A DNA stretch of 64,000 nt from Halobacteriales archaeon QH_7_65_31 (GTDB lineage: Archaea > Halobacteriota > Halobacteria > Halobacteriales > Haloarculaceae): assembly GCA_003021785.1 (NCBI GenBank), contig PXQU01000014.1, forward strand, positions 1-64,000, written 5' to 3'. The notes beneath the pieces are model-generated. The model saw only the letters and a program-made list of their open reading frames with translations. It did not search any database and was not told the DNA's origin. How positions within the stretch are numbered: position 1 is the first letter of the stretch; every line of letters starts with the position of its first letter. Shown in pieces: positions 17,878 through 26,761 of this stretch. A program made the position numbers and the translations under genes.

Positions 17878-19062
17878 GTGGACAACATCACGAAGTACTA
17901 CGTTCGCAAGGCACTGCCGGCGAGCGGGTTCGTCGTCCCGGTTCTGACGACGCGCATCCTCCGCAACGGGCTCTCGTACACGGAGCTTGGGGTCGTCGGG
18001 AGCGTGTTCACGGCGAGCTGGCTGCTCGGCGAGATCCCGACCGGCTACATCGGTGACCGGATCGGTCGCCGCAACAGCATGATCGCCGCGGACGGCTGTC
18101 TGGCGCTCGCGATGATCGGCTTCGGGCTGTCGAGCTCGTTTCTCGGCTTCGCGGGGTCGTATCTCCTCTGGGGCGTCTCCACGGCGTTCGGCTCCGGCGC
18201 GGCCGGCGCGTGGCTGTACGACACGCTCGAACGACAGCTCGACAGCGAGGCGTACGCGCACGTCAGCGGCCGCGGGATGGGGATCGCGCTCACCGCGACC
18301 GCGGTCGGCTCCCTCGTCGGCGGCTGGCTCGCCTCCGTCCGCCCGTGGGCCCCGTTCGCGGTCGCGGCCGTCGTCGCCGTCTGTTCCGGCCTGACGGTGC
18401 TCACCTTCGACGGCTCGCGGGGCGGCGCGGGCGAACACACGAACCTCACGATCACCGAGACGCTCCCGCTGTTGCGCGATCAGCTGTTCGACGCCAGAGT
18501 CGGTCCCGTCGTCATCTATCTCGTGTTGGTGGTCGGGATGTTCGAGACGGCGAACGGATACGTCCAGCCGGTCGGACTGGAGCTTGGTATCGACACCGCA
18601 GCGTTCGGTGTCATCTACGCGGTGTTCAGGCTGGCGCAGGCGGCGGTGAGCTTCAACATCGAGCGGATCCGCGACCGGATCGGGCTCCATCGGTGGATGC
18701 GACTCGGTCCCTTCGTCGCCGCGGCGGCGTTTCTCTCCGTCGCCGTCGAACCGGTGTTAGCCGTCGGCGTCTTCCTCCTCTCGCAGATGGCATACGCGAT
18801 CACCACGCCGCTCCAGCAGCAGTATCTGAACGATCGGTTCGACTCCGAACGGAGAGCGACCCTGCTCAGCGTCGTCTCGATGGCCACGTCGCTGGGCGGA
18901 ATCGGACTGGGTATCGCCGCGGGCGTCGCCGCCGACGCCGTCGGTCCCATCCGTTTCGTCGCGGGGTTCGGCGGCGTCTATCTCATCGTCCTGCCGGCCG
19001 TTCGGCTCGCCTTCGCACGGCTCTCGGCGCCGGTGTTCGAATCGAACCCCGCGACGGAGTAG
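17878..19062 (+). CDS. MFS transporter
   Basis: 394 residues with a GTG start at 17878. About twelve hydrophobic helices; the loop between helices 2 and 3 has the MFS signature in GYIGDRIGRRNSMIAADGC. A second-half equivalent is IERIRDRIGLHRWMRL. Substrate unknown. The upstream sequence TGATATATCTAAC at about 17859-17872 looks like its TATA region. Expressed divergently from citrate synthase across 236 bp that otherwise holds only the two promoters. Confidence 0.85.
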   Translation: MDNITKYYVRKALPASGFVVPVLTTRILRNGLSYTELGVVGSVFTASWLLGEIPTGYIGDRIGRRNSMIAADGCLALAMIGFGLSSSFLGFAGSYLLWGVSTAFGSGAAGAWLYDTLERQLDSEAYAHVSGRGMGIALTATAVGSLVGGWLASVRPWAPFAVAAVVAVCSGLTVLTFDGSRGGAGEHTNLTITETLPLLRDQLFDARVGPVVIYLVLVVGMFETANGYVQPVGLELGIDTAAFGVIYAVFRLAQAAVSFNIERIRDRIGLHRWMRLGPFVAAAAFLSVAVEPVLAVGVFLLSQMAYAITTPLQQQYLNDRFDSERRATLLSVVSMATSLGGIGLGIAAGVAADAVGPIRFVAGFGGVYLIVLPAVRLAFARLSAPVFESNPATE

Positions 19063-19113
19063 CCGAACGCCGTTGCGGGCGGGACTTATGTGACTGCCCG
19101 CTCGTTACTCTGT

Positions 19114-20328
19114 ATGGACAGTGCCGAGCGCGTCGAGTACGAGCCGGTCAGCGTGAAGGAGCTGCTGGCGGAGATGAAAGACACCGCCGAGCTGCTCATC
19201 GATCTCTCCTACTCCGCGGTCCTGTTGCGCTCGAACGCCGTCGCCGAGGAGGTGCTCGAACTCGAATCCCGGATGGACCTGCTCCAGCTCCGCGCCCGGA
19301 TGAGTCTCCTGATGGCCGCGCGCAACCCCGACGACGCCGAGGCGCTCGCGCCCGTCCTCGGGATCGTCGGTGCGGCCGAGAAGATCTCCGACGCCGCCGG
19401 CGACATCGCGAAGGTGGTCCTCGAAGACGTGGGGTTACCCGAGGCGATGCGCGCCGCGCTCCCCGAGTCGGTCGAGACCCTCGTCCGGGTCAAGATCGAC
19501 CCCGACTCCCCGCTCGTCGGTGACGCGCTCGCCACGTCGAATCTGGAGACCGAGACGGGCGTACGCGTCATCGCGATCCGACGAACCGGCGACTGGCTCA
19601 CCGATCCCGACGGCGAGACCGTCCTCCGCGGCGGTGACGTCGCCCTGCTGCGCGGCCCGGAGATCGGCGTCACCGGCGTCTACGAGGAGCTATCGGGCGA
19701 GCCGTACGAGCCGCTCGAACCGCCGAGCGAGCCGTCGGCAGACCTCGAACGTGCGATGGACTCGGTCGTCCTGATGAAGGACGTCTCGGAGCTGGCCGTC
19801 GATCTGGCCTACGGGGCCGTCCTGTTCGACGACGACGCGCTCGCCGAGGAGGTGCTCGATCTCGAAGCCGAGGTGGACGCGCTCCAGTCGCGGTTCGAGG
19901 CGTGGACGCTCCGGGCCGCCGCCGATGTCGACGACCCCGTCTCGCTGCGCGGGCTGGTCCATCTGGCCGCCGCGACCGAAGTGATCTCCGACGCGGCACT
20001 GGAGATCAGCGAGGGCGTGCTCCGGGGGTTAGACAGCCACCCGGTCATCCACGAGGCGGTGCTCGAATCCGACGAGATCATCGCCCGCTACGCCGCCGGC
20101 GAGGGGAGCCGACTGGCCGGTCGGACGCTCGGTGACGTGGCCGTCAAGACCGAGACGGGGATGCGCGTGATCGCCGTCCGGCGGAACGATGAATCGCGCG
20201 CCCCGACCGGCAAGGAGGCTGGCTGGGTCGTCTCGCCCGGCTCGGAGACGAAGCTCGATGCGGGCGACGTACTCATCGCGAAAGGGACCCGCACCGGAGC
20301 CGAGCGGATGGTCGAACTGACGGAGTGA
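19114..20328 (+). CDS. Tandem PhoU-TrkA_C domain protein (potassium-channel-type regulator)
   Basis: 404 residues from the ATG at 19114, with TTATG at about -28 as a promoter element. The protein is an internal duplication: a PhoU-like helical bundle (VKELLAEMKDTAELLIDLSYSAVL) plus TrkA_C/RCK-C domain (LVGDALATSNLETETGVRVIAIRR), then a second PhoU-like bundle (MDSVVLMKDVSELAVDLAYGAVLF) plus second RCK-C (LAGRTLGDVAVKTETGMRVIAVRR). RCK-C domains bind nucleotides or divalent ions and gate K+ transport. There is no membrane segment and no channel gene next door, so it must act with a channel or transporter encoded elsewhere, or in another role. Confidence 0.82.
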   Translation: MDSAERVEYEPVSVKELLAEMKDTAELLIDLSYSAVLLRSNAVAEEVLELESRMDLLQLRARMSLLMAARNPDDAEALAPVLGIVGAAEKISDAAGDIAKVVLEDVGLPEAMRAALPESVETLVRVKIDPDSPLVGDALATSNLETETGVRVIAIRRTGDWLTDPDGETVLRGGDVALLRGPEIGVTGVYEELSGEPYEPLEPPSEPSADLERAMDSVVLMKDVSELAVDLAYGAVLFDDDALAEEVLDLEAEVDALQSRFEAWTLRAAADVDDPVSLRGLVHLAAATEVISDAALEISEGVLRGLDSHPVIHEAVLESDEIIARYAAGEGSRLAGRTLGDVAVKTETGMRVIAVRRNDESRAPTGKEAGWVVSPGSETKLDAGDVLIAKGTRTGAERMVELTE

Positions 20329-20331
20329 CCC

Positions 20332-20601
20332 TCACTCGCGTGCGAGCCGGATCGCCGAGCCGAGCGTGAAGATCGCCGCGAGCAGCAGGCCGAGCCCGAT
20401 CGCGAGCACGAAGCCGAGCGCGAGATACGCCACATCCGGTCGCGGCCCGTCGGCCCCGACGATCGTCCCGTGGGTGAAGATCGCCGCGACGGCGATACCG
20501 AGCGTGAAGCCGACGGCCGCGTTCCGACGGACGTTGAGGGCGGCGATGAACCGCGTGACGCCCGGACGGTCGGGGGTCTCCGGCTGGTCTGTCTCGCTCA
20601 C
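20332..20601 (-). CDS. Small two-helix membrane protein of unknown function
   Basis: 89 residues. An N-terminal soluble segment (about 20 residues, RPGVTRFIAALNVRRNAA) is followed by two hydrophobic helices (VGFTLGIAVAAIFTHGTIVG and VAYLALGFVLAIGLGLLLAAIF). No enzymatic motif. It lies 39 bp upstream of... the convergent regulator on one side and follows the upp gene on the same strand by 39 bp, so it may be co-transcribed with upp. Function not recognised; composition and codon use are those of host genes. Confidence 0.7.
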   Translation of the reverse strand: MSETDQPETPDRPGVTRFIAALNVRRNAAVGFTLGIAVAAIFTHGTIVGADGPRPDVAYLALGFVLAIGLGLLLAAIFTLGSAIRLARE

Positions 20602-20640
20602 ACCCCAGATAGACGGGTCGCCGGCAAAGCCGTTGTGCAG

Positions 20641-21315
20641 TCAGGTCGTGCGGAAGGCGCGGTCGCCGGCGTCACCCAGCCCGGGGACGATGAACCCGTC
20701 GTCGTCGAGTCGCTCGTCGATCGAGACGGTGAGCAGGTCGGTCTCCGGAAACTGCTCGTTGACGCGGACGAGTCCCGGCGGGCCGGCGACCGCCGAGAGG
20801 ACGAGCGTGCGCGCCGGGTTCGCGTCTTCGAGGACGTGATCGAGCACCGTCACCATCGTTGAGCCGGTCGCGAGCATCGGATCGGCGATGATGACCGTAT
20901 CGTCCGCGGAGATGTCGGGGAGCTTCACGTAATCGACGGTGATCGGGAACTCGCCGTCCTCGTTCATTCCGGCCTCCTCGTCGCGACCGGCAGAGATGAC
21001 ACCCTGCTTCGCTCGCGGGAACGCCTTCAGGAGGCCCTCGACGAACGGGGTCGCCGCGCGCAACACGTTGATGATGACGACGTCGTCGAGCCCTTTGACG
21101 CGCTCGCCGGTCGTCTCCGCCAGCGGCGTCGTGATCGAGACGAACTCCGTCTCCATCGCCCCGTCGATGATCTCGTAGCCGCAGATGCGGCCCAGCTTCA
21201 CCAGCCCCTTCCGGAAGCCGACCTGTTCGGTCTCGGCGGCACGGAGCCGCGAGAGCGTGTGTTTCGCGAGCGCGTGGCCGACGACGTAGGTGTCCTCGCG
21301 GTCCTCGATTGGCAT
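20641..21315 (-). CDS. upp: Uracil phosphoribosyltransferase
   Basis: 224 residues. The PRPP-binding loop is in [15 protein letters not shown], and the C-terminal [26 protein letters not shown] is the uracil-binding end typical of UPRTases. It salvages uracil to UMP with PRPP in the cytoplasm. The length and motif order are normal. Confidence 0.94.
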   Translation of the reverse strand: MPIEDREDTYVVGHALAKHTLSRLRAAETEQVGFRKGLVKLGRICGYEIIDGAMETEFVSITTPLAETTGERVKGLDDVVIINVLRAATPFVEGLLKAFPRAKQGVISAGRDEEAGMNEDGEFPITVDYVKLPDISADDTVIIADPMLATGSTMVTVLDHVLEDANPARTLVLSAVAGPPGLVRVNEQFPETDLLTVSIDERLDDDGFIVPGLGDAGDRAFRTT

Positions 21316-21355
21316 ACATGAACGACCAGCCCCCTGTCAGATAAATGGCTCCGTT

Positions 21356-21538
21356 CTACTGTCGCAGGACGGCGAGATACGTCACGACCGCGACGAACGC
21401 GGTCCCGATAGCGAGATTCCGTAGGGTCAGCTCCGCGAGTCCACCGAACTCCATCCCCCACAGCACGACGGCGGTGAAGCCGACCGACAACACCAGATCG
21501 AGCACGAGCAACACGCGAATATCCCCGTCGCTGGCCAT
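21356..21538 (-). CDS. Small membrane protein of unknown function
   Basis: 60 residues with two predicted membrane helices (VLLVLDLVLSVGFTAVVLWGM and NLAIGTAFVAVVTYLAVL) and a short acidic N-terminus. No motif recognised. It is the gene just upstream of upp on the same strand (40 bp apart). It has host-like codon use and starts at a plausible ATG, but so small a protein carries some risk of being spurious. Confidence 0.55.
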   Translation of the reverse strand: MASDGDIRVLLVLDLVLSVGFTAVVLWGMEFGGLAELTLRNLAIGTAFVAVVTYLAVLRQ

Positions 21539-21636
21539 TGGGTGTCAGTTCGGACCGATCCTCTTAGTTCCCCCTCTCGCTGGCCGTGTGCGCGCTGTGA
21601 CCGTACACTCTTGAGAGCCGGTCCCGTACCGACGGT

Positions 21637-22032
21637 GTGCGCGAGGTGTCCGTCAGTCGGTTCGTCCCGGCGACTCCCGCCGCGGTCGAGCGACTGCTCA
21701 CCCCGGCTCGACTCATCGAGGCCGAAGGCAGCTTCACCGTCCGCGAGACGACCGAACGCGAGGGGGACACCGCGGTCACGGCCGGCCGTGCCGGTCTCCA
21801 GCTCACCTTTCTCTTCGAGTCGGGCGATCGCCGCCTCAGCTACGAGCAGGTGCGCGGACCGCTCGACCGGCTCACGACGACGGTCTCGTACGTACCCGAG
21901 GACGAAGGGACCCGTCTCGCGCTGGAATCGACAGTCGCCACCGGCGGCCCGGCTCTCGTCGACCGACTCGCCGCGTGGAAGCGCGAGGGCGAGCTGGAGC
22001 GCGCGCTCGCGACGCTGGCGCAGTCGCTGTGA
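21637..22032 (+). CDS. SRPBCC/polyketide cyclase-fold protein
   Basis: 131 residues, GTG start. The sequence MREVSVSRFVPATPAAVERLLTP is the first strand and helix of the START/SRPBCC fold, and the remainder alternates strands (GSFTVRETTEREGDTAVT, TRLALESTVATGG) ending in the long C-terminal helix VDRLAAWKREGELERALATLAQSL. Such proteins form a hydrophobic pocket that binds lipids or other small apolar ligands. Ligand unknown. Confidence 0.7.
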   Translation: MREVSVSRFVPATPAAVERLLTPARLIEAEGSFTVRETTEREGDTAVTAGRAGLQLTFLFESGDRRLSYEQVRGPLDRLTTTVSYVPEDEGTRLALESTVATGGPALVDRLAAWKREGELERALATLAQSL

Positions 22033-22075
22033 GAGCCCGCGACAGTACTATGCGTCTCCGTGCCACACCACGCGT

Positions 22076-22300
22076 ATGGGACTGTTGCGCACGGTGCGGG
22101 ACGCGTTTCGGGCATCGACCCAGTCGCCGAACCGCGGGACAGCGAGCGAGGAACCCTCGAAGGGAGCCTACTGGTGTCACGACTGCAGTGAGCGAATCCG
22201 TGACGTGGACCACGAGGGAGACGGCACGCCCGACTGTCCGTCGTGTGGCGACGAGATGGCGTTCGAGCGCTCGGGCACGACCACGGGCTGTGCCTGTTAA
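22076..22300 (+). CDS. Small zinc-ribbon protein
   Basis: 74 residues with two knuckles, WCHDC (Cys34, Cys37) and PDCPSCGDE (Cys54, Cys57), forming a rubredoxin-like zinc ribbon, plus a terminal GCAC. No further domain. Its stop overlaps by 4 nt that of the convergent CobW GTPase, a family of metallochaperones; a link through zinc handling is possible but not shown. The ATG at 22076 is the only start that keeps both knuckles and follows the upstream stop. Confidence 0.7.
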   Translation: MGLLRTVRDAFRASTQSPNRGTASEEPSKGAYWCHDCSERIRDVDHEGDGTPDCPSCGDEMAFERSGTTTGCAC

Positions 22301-23457
22301 AACTCGTAGGTCGCGTCCGCCGCGAACCGGCTCGATACGGTCTCTCCGACGTCGACGAGTCCCGTCTCGAACGACCGCCGAATCGACGCTTCGTCCATCT
22401 CACGGCCGATGACGACGAGCTCGCTCCGGCGGTCGCCGTGCTCACCCCACGGGAGGTCCGGGTGCATCCGGCGCTGCATCTCCTGTCTCGTCTCGGACAT
22501 CGCGGCGACCCACTGCTCGCCCGGGGTGAGCCGCGCCGACGGCCCCGCCTGATTGAACTGGTAGCGCGTCTCGTCGTTGCCGGCGATCCACACCTGTCCC
22601 TTCGACCGGACGACCGCTTCCGGGAGCGACTCGACGAACGACTCGAACGCCGCGCCGTCGACCGGCCGGTCGGCCCGGATGACGAAGGAGTCGATCCCGT
22701 ACGCCGACTGGGGTGAGTGGTCGTGATCGCGGTCGGCGTGGTCGGCCGCCCGCTGCCACGCGGCCGTCTCGCTCGTCGTGTCGAGATCGAACAGGTCGGT
22801 CGCGAGTATCTCGTCGGGATCGACGGTTCCCTCGGTCGTCCGAACGATCCGTGCCTCGGGGTTGAGCGACTCCAGCAGCCTCTCCGTCGCCGCGAGCGTC
22901 GACTCGTCCACCAGATCGCATTTGTTGAGGAGCACGACGTTCGCACACTCGACCTGTCCGACGAGGAGCTCCGAGAGGGGCCGGCGCTCGGTCTCGCGGT
23001 CGGCCTGTCCCGTCCGCGTCCGACGCACGTCCTCGACGGCGGTGGTCTCTCCGGAGCGTACGGTGTCACGGAACGTCTCGGCGTTCACCACCGTCGCGAG
23101 CGTGTCGAGCTCGTACGGGGCCGAGGCCGCCCCGGTCGTGAACAGCCGCGCGACGGGCGCCGGCTCGGAGATGCCCGACGACTCGACGACGAGCGTCTCG
23201 AACTCGCGCTCGCGGGCGAGTCGCCCCACCTCGATTTCGAGATCGTCGCGCAGGTCACAGCAGATACAGCCGTTCGACAGCTCCGCGACGCCGTCCTCGC
23301 GGTTCTCGACCAGCTGTGCGTCCACGTTCACCTCGCCCATGTCGTTGACGAGGACGGCGATCTCGCGCCCGCCGGCGTTCTCCAGCAGATGATTCAGCGT
23401 CGTCGTCTTCCCCGCTCCCAGCGCCCCGCTGAGTACCGTCACTGGAATCTCGTCCAT
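22297..23457 (-). CDS. CobW/ZNG1-family GTP-binding metallochaperone
   Basis: 386 residues. Walker A SGALGAGKTTTLNHL near the N-terminus, the metal-binding GCICCDLRDDL motif (CxCC), the LVVESSGISEPAPVA switch, NKCDLVDE (G4), and a His/Asp stretch DHADRDHDHSPQ typical of zinc-handling members, then the CobW C-terminal domain (RSKGQVWIAGNDETRYQFNQAG). Members insert Zn or Co into target proteins using GTP. Which metal is served here is not known. Confidence 0.9.
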   Translation of the reverse strand: MDEIPVTVLSGALGAGKTTTLNHLLENAGGREIAVLVNDMGEVNVDAQLVENREDGVAELSNGCICCDLRDDLEIEVGRLAREREFETLVVESSGISEPAPVARLFTTGAASAPYELDTLATVVNAETFRDTVRSGETTAVEDVRRTRTGQADRETERRPLSELLVGQVECANVVLLNKCDLVDESTLAATERLLESLNPEARIVRTTEGTVDPDEILATDLFDLDTTSETAAWQRAADHADRDHDHSPQSAYGIDSFVIRADRPVDGAAFESFVESLPEAVVRSKGQVWIAGNDETRYQFNQAGPSARLTPGEQWVAAMSETRQEMQRRMHPDLPWGEHGDRRSELVVIGREMDEASIRRSFETGLVDVGETVSSRFAADATYEF

Positions 23458-23532
23458 GCGTGGCGTTCGATACGGGGGTACTTAGCAGTCGTGCGGGTCA
23501 CGGTTAAGTCGTCGTACACGAGTCGTTGTCAC

Positions 23533-23829
23533 ATGGACCTCGAAACGCGCATCAGGCAGTTCCGCGAGTGGCTCGAAACGTGGGCCCGGGGACTCTACCA
23601 CGGAATGGTGTCCCACCCGGCGTACGAGCTCATCGAGAAGGAGGCCGAAGACCAAGAGGACGCGTTCCTGCTCGCCTGCTTCCCCGACGCTTTCGGCATC
23701 CCGAGCCCCGTCTCCTACTACACGGCGGAGCTGCTCCCGTATCTCGCCGACGAGTTCGCCCAGTGGGAGCGCCGGATGTGGGACCGCGAGTCGATGCTCG
23801 AACGCAAGGGCCAGCAGTACCACTTCTGA
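23533..23829 (+). CDS. Conserved hypothetical protein upstream of ArsA
   Basis: 98 residues, ATG at 23533 and stop TGA overlapping the ATG of the ArsA gene (TGATG), so the two are translationally coupled. The protein is acidic and mostly helical: MDLETRIRQFREWLETWARG, EKEAEDQEDAFLLACFPDAFG, and a C-terminal LADEFAQWERRMWDRESMLE. No membrane segment, no recognised domain. The coupling suggests that it partners the ATPase, perhaps as an adaptor or client factor, which is inference. Confidence 0.7.
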   Translation: MDLETRIRQFREWLETWARGLYHGMVSHPAYELIEKEAEDQEDAFLLACFPDAFGIPSPVSYYTAELLPYLADEFAQWERRMWDRESMLERKGQQYHF

Positions 23830-24779
23830 TGAGCCGGTTCACCTTCTTCGGCGGCAAAGGCGGCGTCGGCAAGACCTCGATGTCGGCCGCCTTCGCACAC
23901 AAGCGCGCCCGCGCAGGCGAGGACGTGCTACTCGTCTCCACCGACCCGGCGCACTCGACAGCCGACGTGTTCGATCAGTCGCTCGGCGACGAGCCGACGC
24001 CGATCGACTCCTACGAGACGCTCGACGCTATCGAGATCGACCCCGAACAGGAGGTGACCGACCACCTGCTGGAGACGAAACGCGCGCTGGGCGATCAGGT
24101 GAGCGCCGGTATCGTCAACGAGATCGACCGACAGATCGAACTCGCCCACCAGACCCCCGGCGCACACGAGTCCGCGCTGTTCGACCGGTTCATCGAGCTG
24201 ATGCGAGACGCCGACCACGACCGCGTCGTCTTCGACACCTCACCGACCGGCGGGACGCTCCGACTGCTCTCCCTGCCGGAGTATCTCGGGAGCTGGATCG
24301 AGCGACTCGTCGAGAAGCGCGAGGCGAGCATCGATCTCTACGAGAAGGCCGCCATCGGGAGCCGAGAGCCACGCCGTAGCGCACTCGGTGACCCGATCTT
24401 GGCTCGCCTCCGCGAGCGGAAAGAGCGGTTCGAGTTCGCCCGCGAGACGCTCCGTACCGAGTCGTCGTTCGTCCTCGTTGCGAACCCCGACGCGCTCTCC
24501 GTTCGCGAGAGCGAGCGCGCGATCGAGACGCTCCGCGAGCGGAGTCTCCCCGTCGCGGGCGTCATCGTGAACCGGCTCACTCCCGAGCCGGACGACGACG
24601 AGAACGGGCGCGGCGCTCGGTTCCTCAGGCAGCGCATCGAGACCGAACGAGAGCGAGTCGAGGAGCTTCGCTCGTTCGAGCCACCGATCCTCGCGGAGAT
24701 CGAGACGCGCGTCTCCGAGGTGAAAGGCTCCTTCCTCGACGAGGTGGCCGGCGAACTCGACTTCGACGCAACGATATAG
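23829..24779 (+). CDS. arsA: ArsA/Get3-family ATPase
   Basis: 316 residues. Deviant Walker A FGGKGGVGKTS and the following VSTDPAHSTADVF (switch I of ArsA/Get3), then FDTSPTGGTLRLLSLPE, the switch II loop, and the C-terminal VNRLTPEP nucleotide contact. Single-domain length fits an archaeal Get3/ArsA homologue. Archaeal relatives target tail-anchored proteins or act in arsenite resistance; no ars genes are adjacent, which argues against arsenite export. Coupled to the small upstream gene. Confidence 0.85.
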   Translation: MSRFTFFGGKGGVGKTSMSAAFAHKRARAGEDVLLVSTDPAHSTADVFDQSLGDEPTPIDSYETLDAIEIDPEQEVTDHLLETKRALGDQVSAGIVNEIDRQIELAHQTPGAHESALFDRFIELMRDADHDRVVFDTSPTGGTLRLLSLPEYLGSWIERLVEKREASIDLYEKAAIGSREPRRSALGDPILARLRERKERFEFARETLRTESSFVLVANPDALSVRESERAIETLRERSLPVAGVIVNRLTPEPDDDENGRGARFLRQRIETERERVEELRSFEPPILAEIETRVSEVKGSFLDEVAGELDFDATI

Positions 24780-24907
24780 GCTTTCTGTCCGCGCCCGAAC
24801 TGTAATCGGATAGATAGGCGGGATCACTCGACCGGTTACGGACGTGACTGGTACTGTCTCTCAAGAAAAAGATTTATGTAGTATATTTCCATGTTGTAGG
24901 GTAGCTC

Positions 24908-26746
24908 ATGGTACAGATTGCCGTGCTGGTCGCTGCCAGTCTGATCACGTTCACGGTCGGGTATCTCGCGTACTCGCGATATCTCGCCCAGTTCGTCGAA
25001 CTCGACGACGAGACGGAAACGCCCGCTCACAAGTACGAGGACGGACAGGAGTACGTCCCCTCGAAGAAACCGGTGTTGTTGGGCCACCACTACTCCAGCA
25101 TCGCGGGCGGGGCCCCGATCGTCGGCCCGATCACGGCGAGTGCGGCGTTCGGGTGGCTGCCGGCCATCCTCTGGATCGCCATCGGAAACCCGCTTCTGGG
25201 AGCCACACACGACTTCATGGCGCTGTCGGCGAGCGTCCGCCACGACGGCAAATCGATCGGCTCGATCATCGGGGAGTACGTCGGCGATCGGGGGAAGAAT
25301 ATGCTGCTGTGGTTCGCCTTCCTGACGATCATTCTCGTCATCGCGGTGTTCGCACTGGTCGTGGGCGTCGTCTTCAGCGCGTATCCCGCATCGGCGACGG
25401 CGAGTCTCCTCTACATCACGCTCGCGCTCGTCTTCGGCGTCTATCTCTATCAGCTGAACCTCCCGTTCCTGCCCGGAGCGATCGCCTTCGTCGGGATGGT
25501 CTTCGCCGGGATCTTCGTCGGGCTGGAGTATCCGCTCGTGCTCGTCGGCGAGACCGGCACGGACGCGATCGTCCTGCTCGGCTCCCCCGAAGCGTGGAGC
25601 TGGCTTCCGCTCGCGGGAACGTACGGTGCGAACGCGGCGGCGTGGGTCCCGGTCGTCGTCGTGTACGGCTTCGTGGCGAGCGTGCTCCCGGTGTGGGTGC
25701 TGCTCCAGCCCCGGGATTTCCTCACGTCGAGTCTGCTCTACGTCGGTGTCGGCGGAATGCTGCTCGGAACGATCGTCGCGGCCGTCCTCGGCTTCGAGCC
25801 CGTCACGGTCGGTGGGAACACCATCTCCTCGATGACGACGAACACGGCCGCGTTCAAGGGGCTGGTCAGCCCAACCGTCGGGCCGATCTTCCCGTTCCTG
25901 TTCGTGACGATCGCGTGCGGGACCATCTCCGGGTTCCACGCGCTGGTCTCCTCGGGCACGACCGCGAAACAGCTCAACAAGGAGTCAGACGCCCGCGACA
26001 TCGGCTACGGGGCGATGCTCGGTGAGGGACTGCTCGCGACGACCGCAGTCGGTGCGTTCGCCGTCGTCGGCGTCTCCGAGTTCAGCTCCGGTGTCGCCGG
26101 CGCGCTCGCGAACTTCCCGGCCGGCGGTGCGGCGATGATCTCGGTGTTCGGCATCCCGCCGGCCGCCGGAGCCACCTTCATCGGGCTGGTGTTCGTCAGC
26201 TTCCTGCTCACCTCGACCGACACCGCCGTCCGGCTGGGTCGGTATATGATGGACGAGATCGTCGGCGTCCCCGAAACGTCGACACAGGAGACCGTGACGA
26301 ACCGCTACGTCGTCTCGGCGGTGCTGTGCGTTCCGGCGTACCTGCTCGTCGGCAGTGGCGCGTGGGGCACGCTGTGGCCGCTCTTCGGCGGTGCGAACCA
26401 GACGCTCGCGGCGCTCGCACTCCTGTCCGCGACGCTGTGGCTCGCCAACTGGGACGACTCGAAACAGCTCATCTCGACCGGCGTGCCGACCGCGCTGATG
26501 TTGCTCATCACGCTGTCCGCGCTGCTGGTTTTAGGGCTCTACCGGAACCCGATGGCGGCGCTCGATGCGTACAACGCGCTCGGTGACCCTGCCAGTGACG
26601 CGACGGTGATCACCGTCGTCTCGCACGTGCTTCAGTCGATCCTCGCGTTCGTCCTGTTCGCGCTGGCGGCGGCGCTCGGCTGGATGGGGTATAAGAATCT
26701 CGACACGACACGGGACGAGCCCTCGCAAGCGCCGGCCGACGACTGA
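24908..26746 (+). CDS. cstA: Carbon starvation CstA family transporter
   Basis: 612 residues with many hydrophobic helices. The CstA core is present: HHYSSIAGGAPIVGPITASAAFGWLPAILWIAIGNP near residues 60-100, then GATHDFMALSASVRHDGKSIGS, and the C-terminal half FLLTSTDTAVRLGRYM. CstA/BtsT proteins import pyruvate or peptides during carbon limitation. The protein is a little shorter than bacterial CstA (about 700). The upstream AAAAAGATTTATG at about 24867 may be the TATA region. Monocistronic. Confidence 0.9.
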   Translation: MVQIAVLVAASLITFTVGYLAYSRYLAQFVELDDETETPAHKYEDGQEYVPSKKPVLLGHHYSSIAGGAPIVGPITASAAFGWLPAILWIAIGNPLLGATHDFMALSASVRHDGKSIGSIIGEYVGDRGKNMLLWFAFLTIILVIAVFALVVGVVFSAYPASATASLLYITLALVFGVYLYQLNLPFLPGAIAFVGMVFAGIFVGLEYPLVLVGETGTDAIVLLGSPEAWSWLPLAGTYGANAAAWVPVVVVYGFVASVLPVWVLLQPRDFLTSSLLYVGVGGMLLGTIVAAVLGFEPVTVGGNTISSMTTNTAAFKGLVSPTVGPIFPFLFVTIACGTISGFHALVSSGTTAKQLNKESDARDIGYGAMLGEGLLATTAVGAFAVVGVSEFSSGVAGALANFPAGGAAMISVFGIPPAAGATFIGLVFVSFLLTSTDTAVRLGRYMMDEIVGVPETSTQETVTNRYVVSAVLCVPAYLLVGSGAWGTLWPLFGGANQTLAALALLSATLWLANWDDSKQLISTGVPTALMLLITLSALLVLGLYRNPMAALDAYNALGDPASDATVITVVSHVLQSILAFVLFALAAALGWMGYKNLDTTRDEPSQAPADD

Positions 26747-26761
26747 TCGACGACTAGCCGA

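Noticed and set aside
24836-25939. Long minus-strand frame within cstA
   Set aside because: Low-complexity, Arg/Asp-rich mirror of the CstA codons; CstA motifs on the plus strand are unmistakable.
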